64,000 bases of DNA from Nocardioides luteus (GCF_015752315.1 NZ_JADOVJ010000001.1:1728501-1792500), one strand, 5' to 3'; shown: positions 21,388 to 33,101, counted from the stretch's first letter. Notes: generated from the sequence alone by a model not told the origin. Made by a program: numbers and translations.

Positions 21388-22629
21388 GTGCGTACGAAAT
21401 TCTCGAGCCGCGTCCTCGCGGCCAGCTCGGTGCTCGCCCTGGGCATGACCGCGACCGCGTGCGGCGGCGCGAAGACCGGTGACTCCGCGAGCAGCGAGAG
21501 CTGCGTCGACACCAGCGGTGACACCGTCAAGATCGGCTTCCTCAACTCCCTGTCCGGCACGATGGCGATCAGCGAGACGACCGTCTTCAAGTCCCTGTCC
21601 ATGGCGGCCGAGGAGATCAACGCCGACGGCGGCGTGCTCGGCAAGAAGCTCGAGATCGTCAGCGAGGACGGGCAGTCCGAGCCGACCGTCTTCGCCGAGA
21701 AGGCGACCAAGCTGATCCAGGACGACTGCGTCGCGGCCGTCTTCGGCGGCTGGACCTCCAGCTCGCGCAAGGCGATGCTGCCGGTCTTCGAGGGCAACGA
21801 CGCGCTGCTCTTCTACCCGGTCCAGTACGAGGGCCTGGAGTCCTCGCACAACATCTTCTACACCGGCGCGACCACCAACCAGCAGATCATCCCCGCCCTC
21901 GACTTCCTCAAGGAGGAGAAGAAGATCGAGTCGATCTTCCTGGTCGGCTCCGACTACGTCTTCCCGCGCACGGCCAACAAGATCATCAAGCAGTACGCAG
22001 CCGCCAACGGCATCGAGGTCCTCGGCGAGGAGTACCAGCCCCTGGGCTCGACCGACTTCGGCACGGTCGTCGACAAGGTCAAGGCCGCCGGCGCGGACGC
22101 GGTCTTCAACACCCTCAACGGCGACTCCAACGTGGCCTTCTTCAAGGAGTACAAGGGCAAGGGCCTGACCGCCTCGGCCATGCCGGTGCTCTCGGTCTCG
22201 ATCGCCGAGGAGGAGGTCCCGGGCGTCGGCGTGGGCAACCTCGAGGGGCAGTACACGGCCTGGAACTACTACCAGACCATCGACAGCCCGGCCAACGAGA
22301 AGTTCGTCACCGACTTCAAGGCGGCCAACGGCGCCAAGGCGGTCACCTCCGACCCGATGGAGGCGGCCTACACCTCGCTCCACCTGTGGAAGGGCATGGT
22401 CGAGAAGGCCGACTCGTTCGCGGTCGAGGACGTCATCGACGCCTCCGACGGCGTCACCTACGACGCACCCGAGGGCACCGTCGAGGTCAACGGCGAGAAC
22501 CACCACATCGCCAAGACCGCGCTCATCGGGCAGGTCAACTCCGAGGGCCTGATCGACACGGTCTGGTCGAGCGACAAGCCGATCGAGCCGGACCCCTACC
22601 TGAAGTCCTACGACTGGTGGAAGAACTAG
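21388..22629 (+). CDS. urtA: UrtA, urea ABC transporter substrate-binding lipoprotein
   Basis: The extracytoplasmic urea-binding protein of the UrtABCDE importer. The GTG at 21388 gives a lipoprotein signal with lipobox ending TATAC (Cys25), then a low-complexity linker and a binding domain starting VKIGFLNSLSGTMAISE. The family segments GGWTSSSRKAMLPVFE, LFYPVQYEGLE and VGSDYVFPRTANKI are present. At 413 residues it has the usual length. It heads an operon that runs without real gaps through urtBCDE and ureABCFGD, which makes urea, not an amide or amino acid, the likely ligand. Confidence 0.94.
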   Translation: MRTKFSSRVLAASSVLALGMTATACGGAKTGDSASSESCVDTSGDTVKIGFLNSLSGTMAISETTVFKSLSMAAEEINADGGVLGKKLEIVSEDGQSEPTVFAEKATKLIQDDCVAAVFGGWTSSSRKAMLPVFEGNDALLFYPVQYEGLESSHNIFYTGATTNQQIIPALDFLKEEKKIESIFLVGSDYVFPRTANKIIKQYAAANGIEVLGEEYQPLGSTDFGTVVDKVKAAGADAVFNTLNGDSNVAFFKEYKGKGLTASAMPVLSVSIAEEEVPGVGVGNLEGQYTAWNYYQTIDSPANEKFVTDFKAANGAKAVTSDPMEAAYTSLHLWKGMVEKADSFAVEDVIDASDGVTYDAPEGTVEVNGENHHIAKTALIGQVNSEGLIDTVWSSDKPIEPDPYLKSYDWWKN

Positions 22630-22633
22630 CCCG

Positions 22634-23518
22634 TTGGACGCGCTGCTCGCCCAGGTCTTCACCGGCGTCTCCGCCGGTGCGGTCCTGCTCCTCATCGCCC
22701 TCGGGCTCACCCTGACCTTCGGTCAGATGGGCGTGATCAACATGGCCCACGGCGAGTTCATCATGGCCGGCGCGTACACCGCCTACGTCGTCTCGACGAT
22801 CGTCGCCAGCACCGAGCTGAGCCTGCTGATCGCGCTCCCCGCGGGGTTCGTGATCGGCGGCCTGCTCGGGCTGGCGCTCGAGGCGAGCGTGCTGCGGTGG
22901 ATGTACGCCCGCCCGCTGGACACGCTGCTGGTCACCTACGGTGTCGGGCTCGTCCTGCAGCAGGTCGCCCGCGACATCTTCGGGGCTCCGGCCAAGGAGG
23001 TGCCCGCGCCGGGCTGGCTCGACGGGTCGATCCCGATCCTCGGCTACGACTTCCCGCTGACCAGGCTCTTCATCCTCGTCCTCGCCGCGGTCTGCGTGGC
23101 GGCGCTGCTGGCGGTGCTCCGGTTCACCGCGCTCGGGCGGCAGATCCGGGCGACCGTAGGCAACCGCGACCTCGCCGAGACGATCGGCATCTCCACCCGG
23201 CGCACCGACCAGGCCACCTTCTTCATCGGCTCCGGCCTGGCCGGCGTGGCCGGGGTGGCCCTCACGCTGCTCGGCTCGACCGGCCCGAACCTCGGCACGT
23301 CCTACATCGTGCAGGCGTTCCTGGTGGTCGTGGTCGGCGGCATCGGCCACCTCAAGGGCACCATCGCGGCGGCGCTGGGCATCGGTCTGCTGCAGGCGTT
23401 CCTCGCCCACGCGCTGACCGGGTCGGTCGCGCAGGTGATCGTCTTCCTCGCGATCGTCGCCTTCCTGCAGCTGCGCCCGCAGGGCATCCTCTCGGTCCGC
23501 ACCAGGAGCCTGGCATGA
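22634..23518 (+). CDS. urtB: UrtB, urea ABC transporter permease
   Basis: A 294-residue LivH-type permease with about eight helices. The segment GLTLTFGQMGVINMAHGEFIMAGAY (positions about 24-48) is the hallmark of UrtB/LivH proteins. The start is a TTG at 22634, 4 nt after the urtA stop, with no clear ribosome site, so translation is probably coupled to urtA. The protein forms the membrane channel together with UrtC. Confidence 0.93.
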   Translation: MDALLAQVFTGVSAGAVLLLIALGLTLTFGQMGVINMAHGEFIMAGAYTAYVVSTIVASTELSLLIALPAGFVIGGLLGLALEASVLRWMYARPLDTLLVTYGVGLVLQQVARDIFGAPAKEVPAPGWLDGSIPILGYDFPLTRLFILVLAAVCVAALLAVLRFTALGRQIRATVGNRDLAETIGISTRRTDQATFFIGSGLAGVAGVALTLLGSTGPNLGTSYIVQAFLVVVVGGIGHLKGTIAAALGIGLLQAFLAHALTGSVAQVIVFLAIVAFLQLRPQGILSVRTRSLA

Positions 23519-24603
23519 AAAGGATCTATCCGTACGTCGGCTGGCTGCTGCTCGCGGTCGCCCTGCTCGTCCTCGCCCCGGCGGTGCTCTCGGACTTCCG
23601 GCTCGGTCTGCTGGCCAAGTACTGCTGCTACGCCATCGCCGCGGTCGGCATCGGACTGGCCTGGGGCCGTGGCGGGATGCTGGTGCTCGGCCAGGGGCTC
23701 TACTTCGGCATCGGCGCCTACGCGATGGCGATGCACCTCAAGCTCGCCGACGCCGGTCCGGGCGGGGTGCCGGACTTCATGGCGCTCTACGGCGACGCCA
23801 CGGTGCCGGGCTGGTGGGAGCCGCTGCGCAGCGGCGCTCTCGCGCTCGTCGTCATCCTGGTCCTGCCGGCACTGGTGGCGGGCCTGCTGGGGCTGGCCGT
23901 GTTCAAGCGGCGGATCAAGGGGGCGTACTTCGCCATCCTGTCGCAGGCGCTGGCAGCAGCCTTCGCGATCCTGCTCGTCGGCCAGGTGAAGACCACCGGC
24001 GGCGCCAACGGGCTCAACAACTTCCAGGGTTTCTTCGGGTACGCCCTGTTCGACCCCGCCAACAAGCGGATGCTCTACTTCATCGCCGCCGGGATCCTGC
24101 TGGTCTCGATCCTGGCGATGGCCTGGCTCTACCGCACCCGATTCGGTGAGCTGCTGGTCGCGGTGCGTGACGGTGAGGAGCGGGTCCGCTTCCTCGGCAC
24201 GGACCCGGCCAACGTCAAGCTCGCTGCGTACGTCATCGCGGCCGTCCTGGCCTCGATCGGCGGCGCGCTGTTCGTGCCGATCGCCGGGATCGTCTCGCCC
24301 GACGACGTTGGCGTGGTCGCCTCGATCGGACTGCTCGCCGGGGTGGCGCTCGGTGGCCGGGCCTCGCTGCTCGGCCCCGCTGTCGGCGCGCTCCTGGTCG
24401 GCTATGCCGAGACCTCGCTCTCCGAGGCCTTCCCCGGCTCGTGGTCCTACTTCCAGGGGGCGCTGTTCGTGCTGGTCATCCTGCTGTTGCCGGGTGGGCT
24501 GGCGCAGCTGTTGGGGCTGGTGAAGGGCCTGGTCTCGCGCCGCTCGGAGGCCGAGAGGTCCGAAGAAGCGGATACGCGGGTGGGGGAGGAGGTGGCGGCA
24601 TGA
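23515..24603 (+). CDS. urtC: UrtC, urea ABC transporter permease
   Basis: A 362-residue LivM-type permease, partner of UrtB. It has about nine helices, the segment GRGGMLVLGQGLYFGIGAYAMAMHL near residue 50, and the cytoplasmic EAA-like loop VRDGEERVRFLGTDP that contacts the ATPases. The ATG overlaps the urtB stop (ATGA), and its own TGA overlaps the urtD ATG. The frame is open far upstream, but that part only shadows urtB. Confidence 0.93.
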   Translation: MKRIYPYVGWLLLAVALLVLAPAVLSDFRLGLLAKYCCYAIAAVGIGLAWGRGGMLVLGQGLYFGIGAYAMAMHLKLADAGPGGVPDFMALYGDATVPGWWEPLRSGALALVVILVLPALVAGLLGLAVFKRRIKGAYFAILSQALAAAFAILLVGQVKTTGGANGLNNFQGFFGYALFDPANKRMLYFIAAGILLVSILAMAWLYRTRFGELLVAVRDGEERVRFLGTDPANVKLAAYVIAAVLASIGGALFVPIAGIVSPDDVGVVASIGLLAGVALGGRASLLGPAVGALLVGYAETSLSEAFPGSWSYFQGALFVLVILLLPGGLAQLLGLVKGLVSRRSEAERSEEADTRVGEEVAA

Positions 24604-25406
24604 CCGTGGAGACGTTGCAGGTGAGTGACCTGCGGGTCGAGTTCGACGGGTTCGTCGCGATCGACGGGGTGTCCCTGACCCTCGAACCCGGCCGGCTGCA
24701 CTTCCTGATCGGCCCCAACGGCGCCGGGAAGACGACGCTGGTGGATGCCCTGACCGGTCTGGCGAAGGGGAGTGGTGAGGCGCGCTATCGCACACGCGAT
24801 CTGCTCGCGCTGGCATCGCACCGGATCACCCGCCTCGGCGTGGGACGTACGTTCCAGACCGCGACGGTCTTCGAGGAGCTGAGCGTGCTGCAGAACCTCG
24901 ACATCGCCGCCGGCGTCCATCGGGCGCGGTGGCGGCTGATGCTGCCGCGGCGGGGCATGCCCGAGCAGGTGGCCGAGGTGCTGGAGACGGTGGGGCTCAC
25001 CGAGCTCGCGGACCGTCCGGCCGGGGTGCTCTCCCACGGGCAGAAGCAGTGGCTGGAGATCGGCATGCTGCTGGTGCAGGACTCCTCGGTGATGCTGCTC
25101 GACGAGCCCGTCGCCGGGATGTCGGCCGAGGAGCGCGAGGAGACCGGAGAGCTGCTGCGCCGGATCAGCCCGGGGCGCACCGTCGTGGTGATCGAGCACG
25201 ACATGGACTTCGTCCGCCGGTTCGCCGACGTCGTCACCGTCCTGCACGCCGGGAAGGTGATCGCCGAGGGCACCGCCGCCGAGATCCGCGAGGACGCCGA
25301 GGTGCAGCGGGTCTACCTGGGCGACACGGTCGCCGCCGTGACCGAGACGAGCGCCCAGACGAGCACCGAGGCGAGCACCGAGACGAAGACTGGGGAGGAC
25401 GCCTGA
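24600..25406 (+). CDS. urtD: UrtD, urea ABC transporter ATPase
   Basis: A 268-residue LivG-type ATPase. Walker A is GPNGAGKTT, the signature is LSHGQKQWLEIG, Walker B is VMLLDEP, and the switch histidine is in VIEHDMDF. It has the usual length except for about 20 extra residues at the C-terminus rich in Thr, Ser and Glu (TSAQTSTEASTETKTG). Start and stop overlap the neighbouring genes (ATGA and TGATG), showing tight coupling. Confidence 0.94.
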   Translation: MTVETLQVSDLRVEFDGFVAIDGVSLTLEPGRLHFLIGPNGAGKTTLVDALTGLAKGSGEARYRTRDLLALASHRITRLGVGRTFQTATVFEELSVLQNLDIAAGVHRARWRLMLPRRGMPEQVAEVLETVGLTELADRPAGVLSHGQKQWLEIGMLLVQDSSVMLLDEPVAGMSAEEREETGELLRRISPGRTVVVIEHDMDFVRRFADVVTVLHAGKVIAEGTAAEIREDAEVQRVYLGDTVAAVTETSAQTSTEASTETKTGEDA

Positions 25407-26083
25407 TGCTGAGGATGGAGTCGGTCACCGGCGGCTACGGTCGCACCACGGTGCTCCACGAGGTCAGCCTCGAGGTGCGCACCGGCGCCGCGGTGGCGCT
25501 GATGGGACACAACGGCGCGGGCAAGACGACGCTGCTCAAGGCCGCGGCCGGGCTGGTCCGGCCCAAGAGCGGCCGGGTGCTGCTCGACGGCGAGGACGTC
25601 ACCGCGCTGCGGCCGAGCGCGCGGGTGAAGCGCGGTCTCGGCTACGTCCCGCAGGGGCAGCAGAGCTTCGGCGACATGACCGCTCTGGAGAACCTCCGGC
25701 TGGTCGGCGACCGGGCCGGGATCAGCGAGATGCTCGACCTGTTCCCGGCCCTGAAGGACCTGCTCGGGCGACGCGCCGGGCTGCTGTCGGGCGGTCAGCG
25801 CCAGCAGCTCTCGATCGCGCGTACGCTGCTGACCAGGCCGAGGCTGCTCATCCTCGACGAGCCGACCGAGGGCATCCAGCCCAACGTGGTCGCCGAGATC
25901 GAGCGGGTGATCTCCGAGCTCACCGGACGCGGCGACCTCAGCGTGCTGCTGGTCGAGCAGCACGTCGGGTTCGCGCTGCGTACGGCCTCTGCCTACTACA
26001 TCCTCGAGTCCGGCCGGATCACCGCGAGCGGTGACGGCGGGTCCGGGGCCCACGAGCACGTCCGATCCCAGTTGGCCGTCTAG
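25406..26083 (+). CDS. urtE: UrtE, urea ABC transporter ATPase
   Basis: A 225-residue LivF-type ATPase. Walker A is GHNGAGKTT, the Q-loop region is YVPQGQQSF, the signature is [13 protein letters not shown], Walker B is [13 protein letters not shown] and the switch His is in VEQHVGF. The phrase [10 protein letters not shown] is typical of UrtE. The ATG overlaps the urtD stop (TGATG). It completes the transporter; ureA follows after 21 nt. Confidence 0.94.
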   Translation: MLRMESVTGGYGRTTVLHEVSLEVRTGAAVALMGHNGAGKTTLLKAAAGLVRPKSGRVLLDGEDVTALRPSARVKRGLGYVPQGQQSFGDMTALENLRLVGDRAGISEMLDLFPALKDLLGRRAGLLSGGQRQQLSIARTLLTRPRLLILDEPTEGIQPNVVAEIERVISELTGRGDLSVLLVEQHVGFALRTASAYYILESGRITASGDGGSGAHEHVRSQLAV

Positions 26084-26104
26084 AGAGTCTGGAGAGTTGG
26101 CGAC

Positions 26105-26407
26105 ATGCATCTGACCCCGTCCGACACCGAGAAGCTGCTGCTGTCCGTGGCCGGGATGGTCGCGCGCGACCGGCTCGCCCGCGGGGTGCTCCTCAATTAC
26201 CCCGAGTCGGTCGCGCTGCTGTCCACCTGGGTGATCGAGCGGGCCCGGGAGGGCGCCTTGGTCTCCGACCTGATGACCCAGGGCCGCGCCGTGCTGACCC
26301 GCGAGCAGGTCATGCCCGACGTGGTCGACATGCTCGTCGAGGTGCAGGTCGAGGCCACCTTCCCCGACGGCCGCAAGCTCGTCACCATCCACCAGCCCAT
26401 CGCCTGA
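26105..26407 (+). CDS. ureA: UreA, urease gamma subunit
   Basis: A 100-residue structural subunit of urease. The N-terminus [27 protein letters not shown] and the later [31 protein letters not shown] are family hallmarks. It is a separate gene, as in most bacteria, and not fused to ureB. It lies 21 nt after urtE and 14 nt before ureB within the same operon. Confidence 0.97.
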   Translation: MHLTPSDTEKLLLSVAGMVARDRLARGVLLNYPESVALLSTWVIERAREGALVSDLMTQGRAVLTREQVMPDVVDMLVEVQVEATFPDGRKLVTIHQPIA

Positions 26408-26421
26408 AGCGGGAGATGTCC

Positions 26422-26750
26422 ATGCAGTCCAGCGGTCCCGGAGCCGTACGCGTCGCCGACGGCACCATCCGGCTCAACACCGACCGGAGCGAGTCGGAGC
26501 GGCGTACGTTGGTCGTCCTCAACACCGGCGACCGGCCGGTCCAGATCGGCTCCCACATCCACCTCGCCGAGGTGAACTCGGCGCTCTCCTTCGACCGTGA
26601 GGCGGCCGAGGGGTTCCGGCTCGACATCCCCGCGGGCACCTCGCGCCGGTTCGAGCCGGGCGCGTCCCGGGAGGTCGCGATCGTGGCGTTCAAGGGCGCC
26701 CGCGTCGTACCCGGCATCCAGATCAAGCACAGCCAGATCGAGGAGGCGTG

Positions 26751-26751
<1 letters not shown>
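26422..26751 (+). CDS. ureB: UreB, urease beta subunit
   Basis: A 109-residue structural subunit. Conserved segments: [43 protein letters not shown] and VVPGIQIKH. Two in-frame ATGs are 6 bases apart; 26422 is preferred because GGGAG (26411-26415) is then 6 nt away, whereas the ATG at 26416 abuts it. The stop overlaps the ureC start (TGATG). Confidence 0.96.
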
Positions 26752-28445
<1,694 letters not shown>

Positions 28446-28450
28446 GCGCG

Positions 28451-29113
28451 ATGTCCGAGAACCTGCTCATGATGCTGCTGGCCGACGCCCGCCTTCCGGT
28501 CGCCGGCCACACCCAGTCGGGCCAGCTGGAGGCGGCCGTACGCTCCGGCCTCACCGCCGAGCAGGTGCCGGTCTTCATGCGGTCGCGACTGGCCAGCGTC
28601 GTACGGGTCGAGGCCGGCACGGCGGTGGTGGGGCTGCACCGGCTGCGCGCCGGGCTGCCGCTGGAGCAGGTCCTGGACGCGTGGGCGGCACGTACCCCGG
28701 CGGCGCCGATGCGGGACACCTCACGCACCCTCGGCCGGGCGCTGCTGCGCCTGGTCAGGCGGCTGTTCCCGGACTCGCCACACGTCGCGGAGGTGGCCGC
28801 CCTCGAGCGGCCGTGCCGTCCGCTCGTCCTGGCCGCGGCGGCCGCCACCGGTGGCCTCGCGCCGGCGTCGCTGGGCCGGCTGGTGGCGTACGACGACCTG
28901 CAGACCGTCGCCTCGGCAGCCCTCAAGCTGCTGCCCCTCGACCCGCTCGACGCCACCTCATGGGTGCACGACCTGCTCTCCGAGGCCGAACGACTCGCCA
29001 CCGAGGTCGCCCCGCTCACCGACCCTCATCAGATCCCGGCGCCCAGTGCGCCCCAGCTCGACCTGTGGGCTCTCGCCCACGCCGACACGACCAGGAGGTT
29101 GTTCAGTGCCTGA
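28451..29113 (+). CDS. ureF: UreF, urease accessory protein
   Basis: A 220-residue all-helical accessory protein that, with UreD and UreG, forms the complex which carbamylates the active-site lysine and delivers nickel. The opening [18 protein letters not shown] matches the LADxxLPxGxFxHSxG pattern of UreF. It begins 5 nt after the ureC stop and overlaps the ureG start by 8 bases. UreF proteins vary a lot, so position carries much of the call. Confidence 0.92.
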   Translation: MSENLLMMLLADARLPVAGHTQSGQLEAAVRSGLTAEQVPVFMRSRLASVVRVEAGTAVVGLHRLRAGLPLEQVLDAWAARTPAAPMRDTSRTLGRALLRLVRRLFPDSPHVAEVAALERPCRPLVLAAAAATGGLAPASLGRLVAYDDLQTVASAALKLLPLDPLDATSWVHDLLSEAERLATEVAPLTDPHQIPAPSAPQLDLWALAHADTTRRLFSA

Positions 29114-29861
29114 AACTGTGACGAAGGATGGGACGACGGACGGCAGGGGACTGCGCATCGGAGTGTGCGGCCCCGTGGGGACCGGCAAGAGCTCGCTGAT
29201 CGCGCTGCTGTGCCGCGAGCTCTCCGCCGACCTGGAGATCGGCGTGGTCACCAACGACATCTACACCGACGAGGACGCCCGGTTCCTCCGCTCCGCGGGG
29301 GTGCTCGACCCGGCCCGCATCAAGGCGGTCGAGACCGGCGCCTGCCCGCACACCGCCATCCGCGACGACGTCACCGCCAACCTGATCGCCGTCGAGGAGC
29401 TCGAGGAGGAGTTCGCGCCGCTCGACGTGGTCCTGGTCGAGTCGGGCGGTGACAACCTCACCGCGACGTTCTCCCCGGCGCTGGTCGACACCCAGATCTT
29501 CCTCATCGACGTCGCCGGCGGAGGCGACGTCGCCCGCAAGGGCGGCCCCGGCATCGAGCGTGCCGACCTGCTGGTGGTCAACAAGACCGACCTGGCCCCG
29601 TACGTCGGTGTCGACCCGGACGCGATGGTCTCCGACGCGGGGTCGGTGCGCGAGGGCCGTCCGGTCATCGCGCTCTCCCGCACCGACCGGGCCTCCGTCG
29701 AGGCGCTGATCGGCTGGGTCAGGTCCGAGCTGGCCCGGCACCGGGGTGGGTCCCTCGTCCCCGCCGACCCCGGGCCGATGGCGCCGCACTTCCACGCGGA
29801 CGGCACCAGCCACGCCCACGATCACGACGCCGAGCATGTCCACGACCATCAGCACGCCTGA
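29106..29861 (+). CDS. ureG: UreG, urease accessory GTPase with His-rich tail
   Basis: A 251-residue GTPase driving nickel insertion into urease. The P-loop is GPVGTGKSS (22-30); [27 protein letters not shown] (the Cys-Pro-His nickel site) and NKTDLA (guanine recognition) are intact. The last 25 residues form a His-rich tail containing [16 protein letters not shown]. Such tails store or buffer nickel, and no ureE gene is present, so the tail may take over that role. The GTG start overlaps the ureF stop; the 3' end overlaps ureD by 26 bases. Confidence 0.96.
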   Translation: MPETVTKDGTTDGRGLRIGVCGPVGTGKSSLIALLCRELSADLEIGVVTNDIYTDEDARFLRSAGVLDPARIKAVETGACPHTAIRDDVTANLIAVEELEEEFAPLDVVLVESGGDNLTATFSPALVDTQIFLIDVAGGGDVARKGGPGIERADLLVVNKTDLAPYVGVDPDAMVSDAGSVREGRPVIALSRTDRASVEALIGWVRSELARHRGGSLVPADPGPMAPHFHADGTSHAHDHDAEHVHDHQHA

Positions 29862-30588
29862 GCTGGCCAGCGGCTCCCTGACCCGGGTGCGGGTCGGGGC
29901 GGTCGACGGCGGCCGGGTGCGGGTGCAGACCGACGTCGCCGGCCCGGCGACGGCTCCGGCGCTGCGCCCGATGCTGCTCGCCAGCGACGCCCGCTCCGCG
30001 CGGATCTCGCTGGTCCCCGACGGCGCGATGCTGCTGGCCGGCGACCACGTCACGATCGGCGTCGAGGTGGGGGAGGGTGCGAGCCTCACCCTGGTCGAGC
30101 CGGCCGGGACGGTGGCGTACGACATGGACGGCGGCCGGGCGTCCTGGTCGGTCCGGATCGCCCTGGCGGCGGGCGCGACCCTGGTCTGGGCCGGCGAGCC
30201 GTTCGTCGTCTCTGCCGGCGCCGACGTCACCCGTGACACCCGGGTCACCCTTGCGCCCGGCGCCCGGCTCGCACTCCGCGAGACCCTGGTCCTCGGCCGG
30301 CACGGCGAACGCCCCGGCCGGGCGAGCACCACCTGGTCGGCGTACGGGCACGACGGCCGCCCCGTCCTGGTCGAGTCGCTCGACCTGGACGCGAGCTCGC
30401 TCGCCCCCGGCCTCCTCGGCCCGCACCGAGTGCTCGGGTCGGTCACGGCGCTCGGACAGGAGATCGCATCCGACGCCTTCCCGGACGGCCGGCTCGACCT
30501 CGAGCACGGCGGGACGCTGTGGCGTCACCTGGCGAGCGAGGCCCACGAGATCCCGCGACAGCCCTGGGAATGCGCCACGACTGGTTGA
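29836..30588 (+). CDS. ureD: UreD (UreH), urease accessory protein
   Basis: A 250-residue beta-rich scaffold that binds apo-urease and recruits UreF and UreG. Weak but recognisable features are [49 protein letters not shown] near the N-terminal half and [15 protein letters not shown] further on. It starts inside the His-tail coding part of ureG (26-bp overlap). Gene order ureABCFGD without ureE is common in actinobacteria. Confidence 0.9.
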   Translation: MSTTISTPELASGSLTRVRVGAVDGGRVRVQTDVAGPATAPALRPMLLASDARSARISLVPDGAMLLAGDHVTIGVEVGEGASLTLVEPAGTVAYDMDGGRASWSVRIALAAGATLVWAGEPFVVSAGADVTRDTRVTLAPGARLALRETLVLGRHGERPGRASTTWSAYGHDGRPVLVESLDLDASSLAPGLLGPHRVLGSVTALGQEIASDAFPDGRLDLEHGGTLWRHLASEAHEIPRQPWECATTG

Positions 30589-30601
30589 GGTTTCAACGGG
30601 C

Positions 30602-31627
30602 GTGACTGACATCGAGTTCGGCCTGGACACCTTCGGCGGGGTCACCCGCGACGCCGAGGGCAAGCCGCAGCATCACGCGCAGGTGATCCGCAACATCGTC
30701 GAAGAGGGCGTGCTCGCCGACCAGGTCGGGCTCGACTTCTTCGGGGTCGGGGAGCACCACCGCCGTGACTTCGCCGTCTCCAGCCCGGAGATGGTGCTCG
30801 CCGCGGTCGCCTCGCGCACCGAGCGACTGCGTCTCGGCTCCGCGGTGACCGTGCTCAGCTCGGACGACCCGGTGCGGGTCTTCGAGCGGTTCGCGACCCT
30901 CGACGCGGTCTCGAACGGCCGCGCAGAGATCGTCGCCGGACGCGGCTCGTTCACCGAGTCGTTCCCGCTGTTCGGCTTCGACCTCGCCGACTACGAGGAG
31001 CTCTTCGAGGAGCGCCTCGAGCTGCTCGCCGCGCTGCTGAAGGAGGAGAAGGTCACCTGGGAGGGCCGCACCCGTGCGGCGCTCACCGACCAGGAGGTCT
31101 TCCCGCGCACCGAGAACGGGCTGACCGCCTGGGTCGGCGTCGGCGGCAGCCCGGAGTCGGTCGTACGCACCGCCCGCCACGGCTTCGGCCTCTTCCTGGC
31201 GATCATCGGTGGTCCGGCCGACCGGTTCGCGCCCTACATCGACCTCTTCGAGCGCGCCCAGGACGAGTTCGGCGTGCCGCGGAAGCGCGTCGCCGTCCAC
31301 TCGCCCGGGTTCGTCGCCGAGACCGACGAGCAGGCCCGCGAGACGGTCTACGAGGGCTGGCTGGCGATGCGCACCCAGATCGGCCGCGAGCGCGGCTGGC
31401 CCGCGCCGAGGCCCGGCGACTTCGAGCGTGAGATCGAGGGCGGCTCCCTCTACGTCGGCTCGCCCGACACGGTCGCCCGGAAGCTGGCCGGCACCATCAA
31501 GGTGCTCGGCGTCGACCGGTTCGACCTGAAGTACGACCAGGGCCAGGTGCGCCACGAGGACCTGATGAGCTCGATCGAGCTCTACGGCACCCAGGTCGTG
31601 CCGCTCGTCAAGGACATGCTGGGCTGA
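30602..31627 (+). CDS. LLM-class flavin-dependent oxidoreductase
   Basis: A 341-residue luciferase-like monooxygenase (TIM barrel binding FMN or F420). The motifs GVGEHHRRDFAVSSPEMVLAA and GRAEIVAGRGSF are typical of this branch, related to alkanal monooxygenase-like proteins. The GTG start is 13 nt after ureD, so it is probably the last gene of the urt-ure operon, although no role in urea use is known for it. It may be a passenger, or may process a nitrogenous compound that yields urea. A palindromic terminator spans its stop codon. Confidence 0.86.
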   Translation: MTDIEFGLDTFGGVTRDAEGKPQHHAQVIRNIVEEGVLADQVGLDFFGVGEHHRRDFAVSSPEMVLAAVASRTERLRLGSAVTVLSSDDPVRVFERFATLDAVSNGRAEIVAGRGSFTESFPLFGFDLADYEELFEERLELLAALLKEEKVTWEGRTRAALTDQEVFPRTENGLTAWVGVGGSPESVVRTARHGFGLFLAIIGGPADRFAPYIDLFERAQDEFGVPRKRVAVHSPGFVAETDEQARETVYEGWLAMRTQIGRERGWPAPRPGDFEREIEGGSLYVGSPDTVARKLAGTIKVLGVDRFDLKYDQGQVRHEDLMSSIELYGTQVVPLVKDMLG

Positions 31628-31649
31628 TCAGCCCGTTCGATCAGCCCAG
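31619..31649. terminator. Bidirectional terminator encoding both flanking C-termini
   Basis: A perfect 11-bp inverted repeat CTGGGCTGATC (31619-31629) with 31639-31649 and a 9-nt loop. It includes the stop codons of the LLM gene and of the convergent purine permease; both proteins therefore end in Leu-Gly. Confidence 0.8.
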
Positions 31650-33101
31650 CCAGCTCGAGATCGGGTGGATCGCGAAGTAGACGGCGAACATGACCGCGAC
31701 CAGCCACATCAGCGGGTGTACGGTCCTCGCATTGCCGCGGACGACCTTGATGAGCACGTAAGCCAGGAAGCCGGCGCCGATCCCGACCGAGATCGAGTAG
31801 GTGAACGGCATCAGCGCGATCGTCAGGAACGCCGGGATGGCGATGTCCGGGTCGGCCCAGTTGATGTCCTTGACCTGCTGCATCATCAGGAAGCCGACCA
31901 GCACCAGGGCGGGCACCGCCGCCTCCGACGGGATCACGGTCACCAGCGGAGCCAGGAACGTGGTGAGCAGGAACAGCACGCCGGTCACGACCGCCGCCAG
32001 CCCGGTCCGCGCACCCTCGCCGACGCCCGAGGCGGACTCGACGTAGGAGGTGTTGGAGGAGACACCACCGGCACCACCGGCCGCGGCGGCCAGCGAGTCG
32101 ACGACCAGGATCGAGCGCGTACGCGGCGGGGTGCCGTCTTCGCGCAGCAGCCCGGCCTCGGCGCCGATCGCGGTCATCGTGCCCATGGTGTCGAAGAAGT
32201 CGGCGAGCATGAGCGTGAAGATCAGCAGCACCGCGGTCACGATGCCGACGTTCTGGAACGAGCCGAGCAGGTTGAACTCGCCCAGCGTCGCGAACGAGGG
32301 CCAGTCGACGATCCTGTCCGGGAGTGCCGGTACGTTGAGCGCCCAGCCGGTCGGGTTCTCGGCGCCGCCGGCGCCGAGATCCGCGATCGCCTCGACGATG
32401 ATCGCCAGCACCGTGGTCACCGCGATCGAGATCAGGATCGAGCCGCGCACCTTGCGCACCCACAGGGTGATGACCAGGACGAGGCCGATCACGAAGACCA
32501 GCACCGGCCAGCCCGCGAGCTGCCCGGTCGGGCCCAGCTGCACCGGCACGGTGGTGTTCGCGGCGTCGGGGATGCGGCGTACGAAACCGGCGTCGACGAA
32601 GCCGATCACCGCGATGAACAGGCCGATACCGACCGAGATCGCGGTCTTGAGCTCACGCGGCACGGCATGGAAGACGGCCTCCCGGAACCCGGTCAGCACC
32701 AGCACGAGGATCACCAGACCCTCGATCACCACCAGCCCCATCGCGTCGGCCCAGGTCATCTGCCCGGCGATCGAGAACGCCACGAACGCGTTGAGCCCGA
32801 GCCCGGTCGCCAGCGCCAGCGGATAGTTGGCGACGAGGCCCATCAGGATCGTCATCACGCCCGCCACCAGCGCGGTCCCGGCCGCGATCGCGGCCAGGTT
32901 GTCGCCGCTCGTGCCACCGAGGAGGTCGCCGTTCATGTCCTCCGCGAACCCGAGGATCAGCGGGTTGAGGGCGACGATGTAGGCCATCGTGAAGAAGGTG
33001 ACCACGCCACCCCGCACCTCGCGCCCGACCGTCGAGCCGCGCGCGCTGATCTGGAAGAACTGGTCAAGAGCGTTGGTGCGTGACGGGGTCGAAGTGCTCA
33101 C
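31641..33101 (-). CDS. NCS2-family purine permease (AzgA type)
   Basis: A 486-residue nucleobase:cation symporter of the AzgA/GhxP branch, which imports adenine, guanine or hypoxanthine. The opening REVRGGVVTFFTMAYIVALNPLIL, the substrate-region AFVAFSIAG and SNTSYVESASGVGEGARTGLAAVV (conserved in this branch) are present, with about 12-14 helices. The start is a GTG at 33101. Purine breakdown can end in urea, so its position after the urease operon, though on the opposite strand, fits nitrogen salvage. Confidence 0.92.
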   Translation of the reverse strand: MSTSTPSRTNALDQFFQISARGSTVGREVRGGVVTFFTMAYIVALNPLILGFAEDMNGDLLGGTSGDNLAAIAAGTALVAGVMTILMGLVANYPLALATGLGLNAFVAFSIAGQMTWADAMGLVVIEGLVILVLVLTGFREAVFHAVPRELKTAISVGIGLFIAVIGFVDAGFVRRIPDAANTTVPVQLGPTGQLAGWPVLVFVIGLVLVITLWVRKVRGSILISIAVTTVLAIIVEAIADLGAGGAENPTGWALNVPALPDRIVDWPSFATLGEFNLLGSFQNVGIVTAVLLIFTLMLADFFDTMGTMTAIGAEAGLLREDGTPPRTRSILVVDSLAAAAGGAGGVSSNTSYVESASGVGEGARTGLAAVVTGVLFLLTTFLAPLVTVIPSEAAVPALVLVGFLMMQQVKDINWADPDIAIPAFLTIALMPFTYSISVGIGAGFLAYVLIKVVRGNARTVHPLMWLVAVMFAVYFAIHPISSWLG

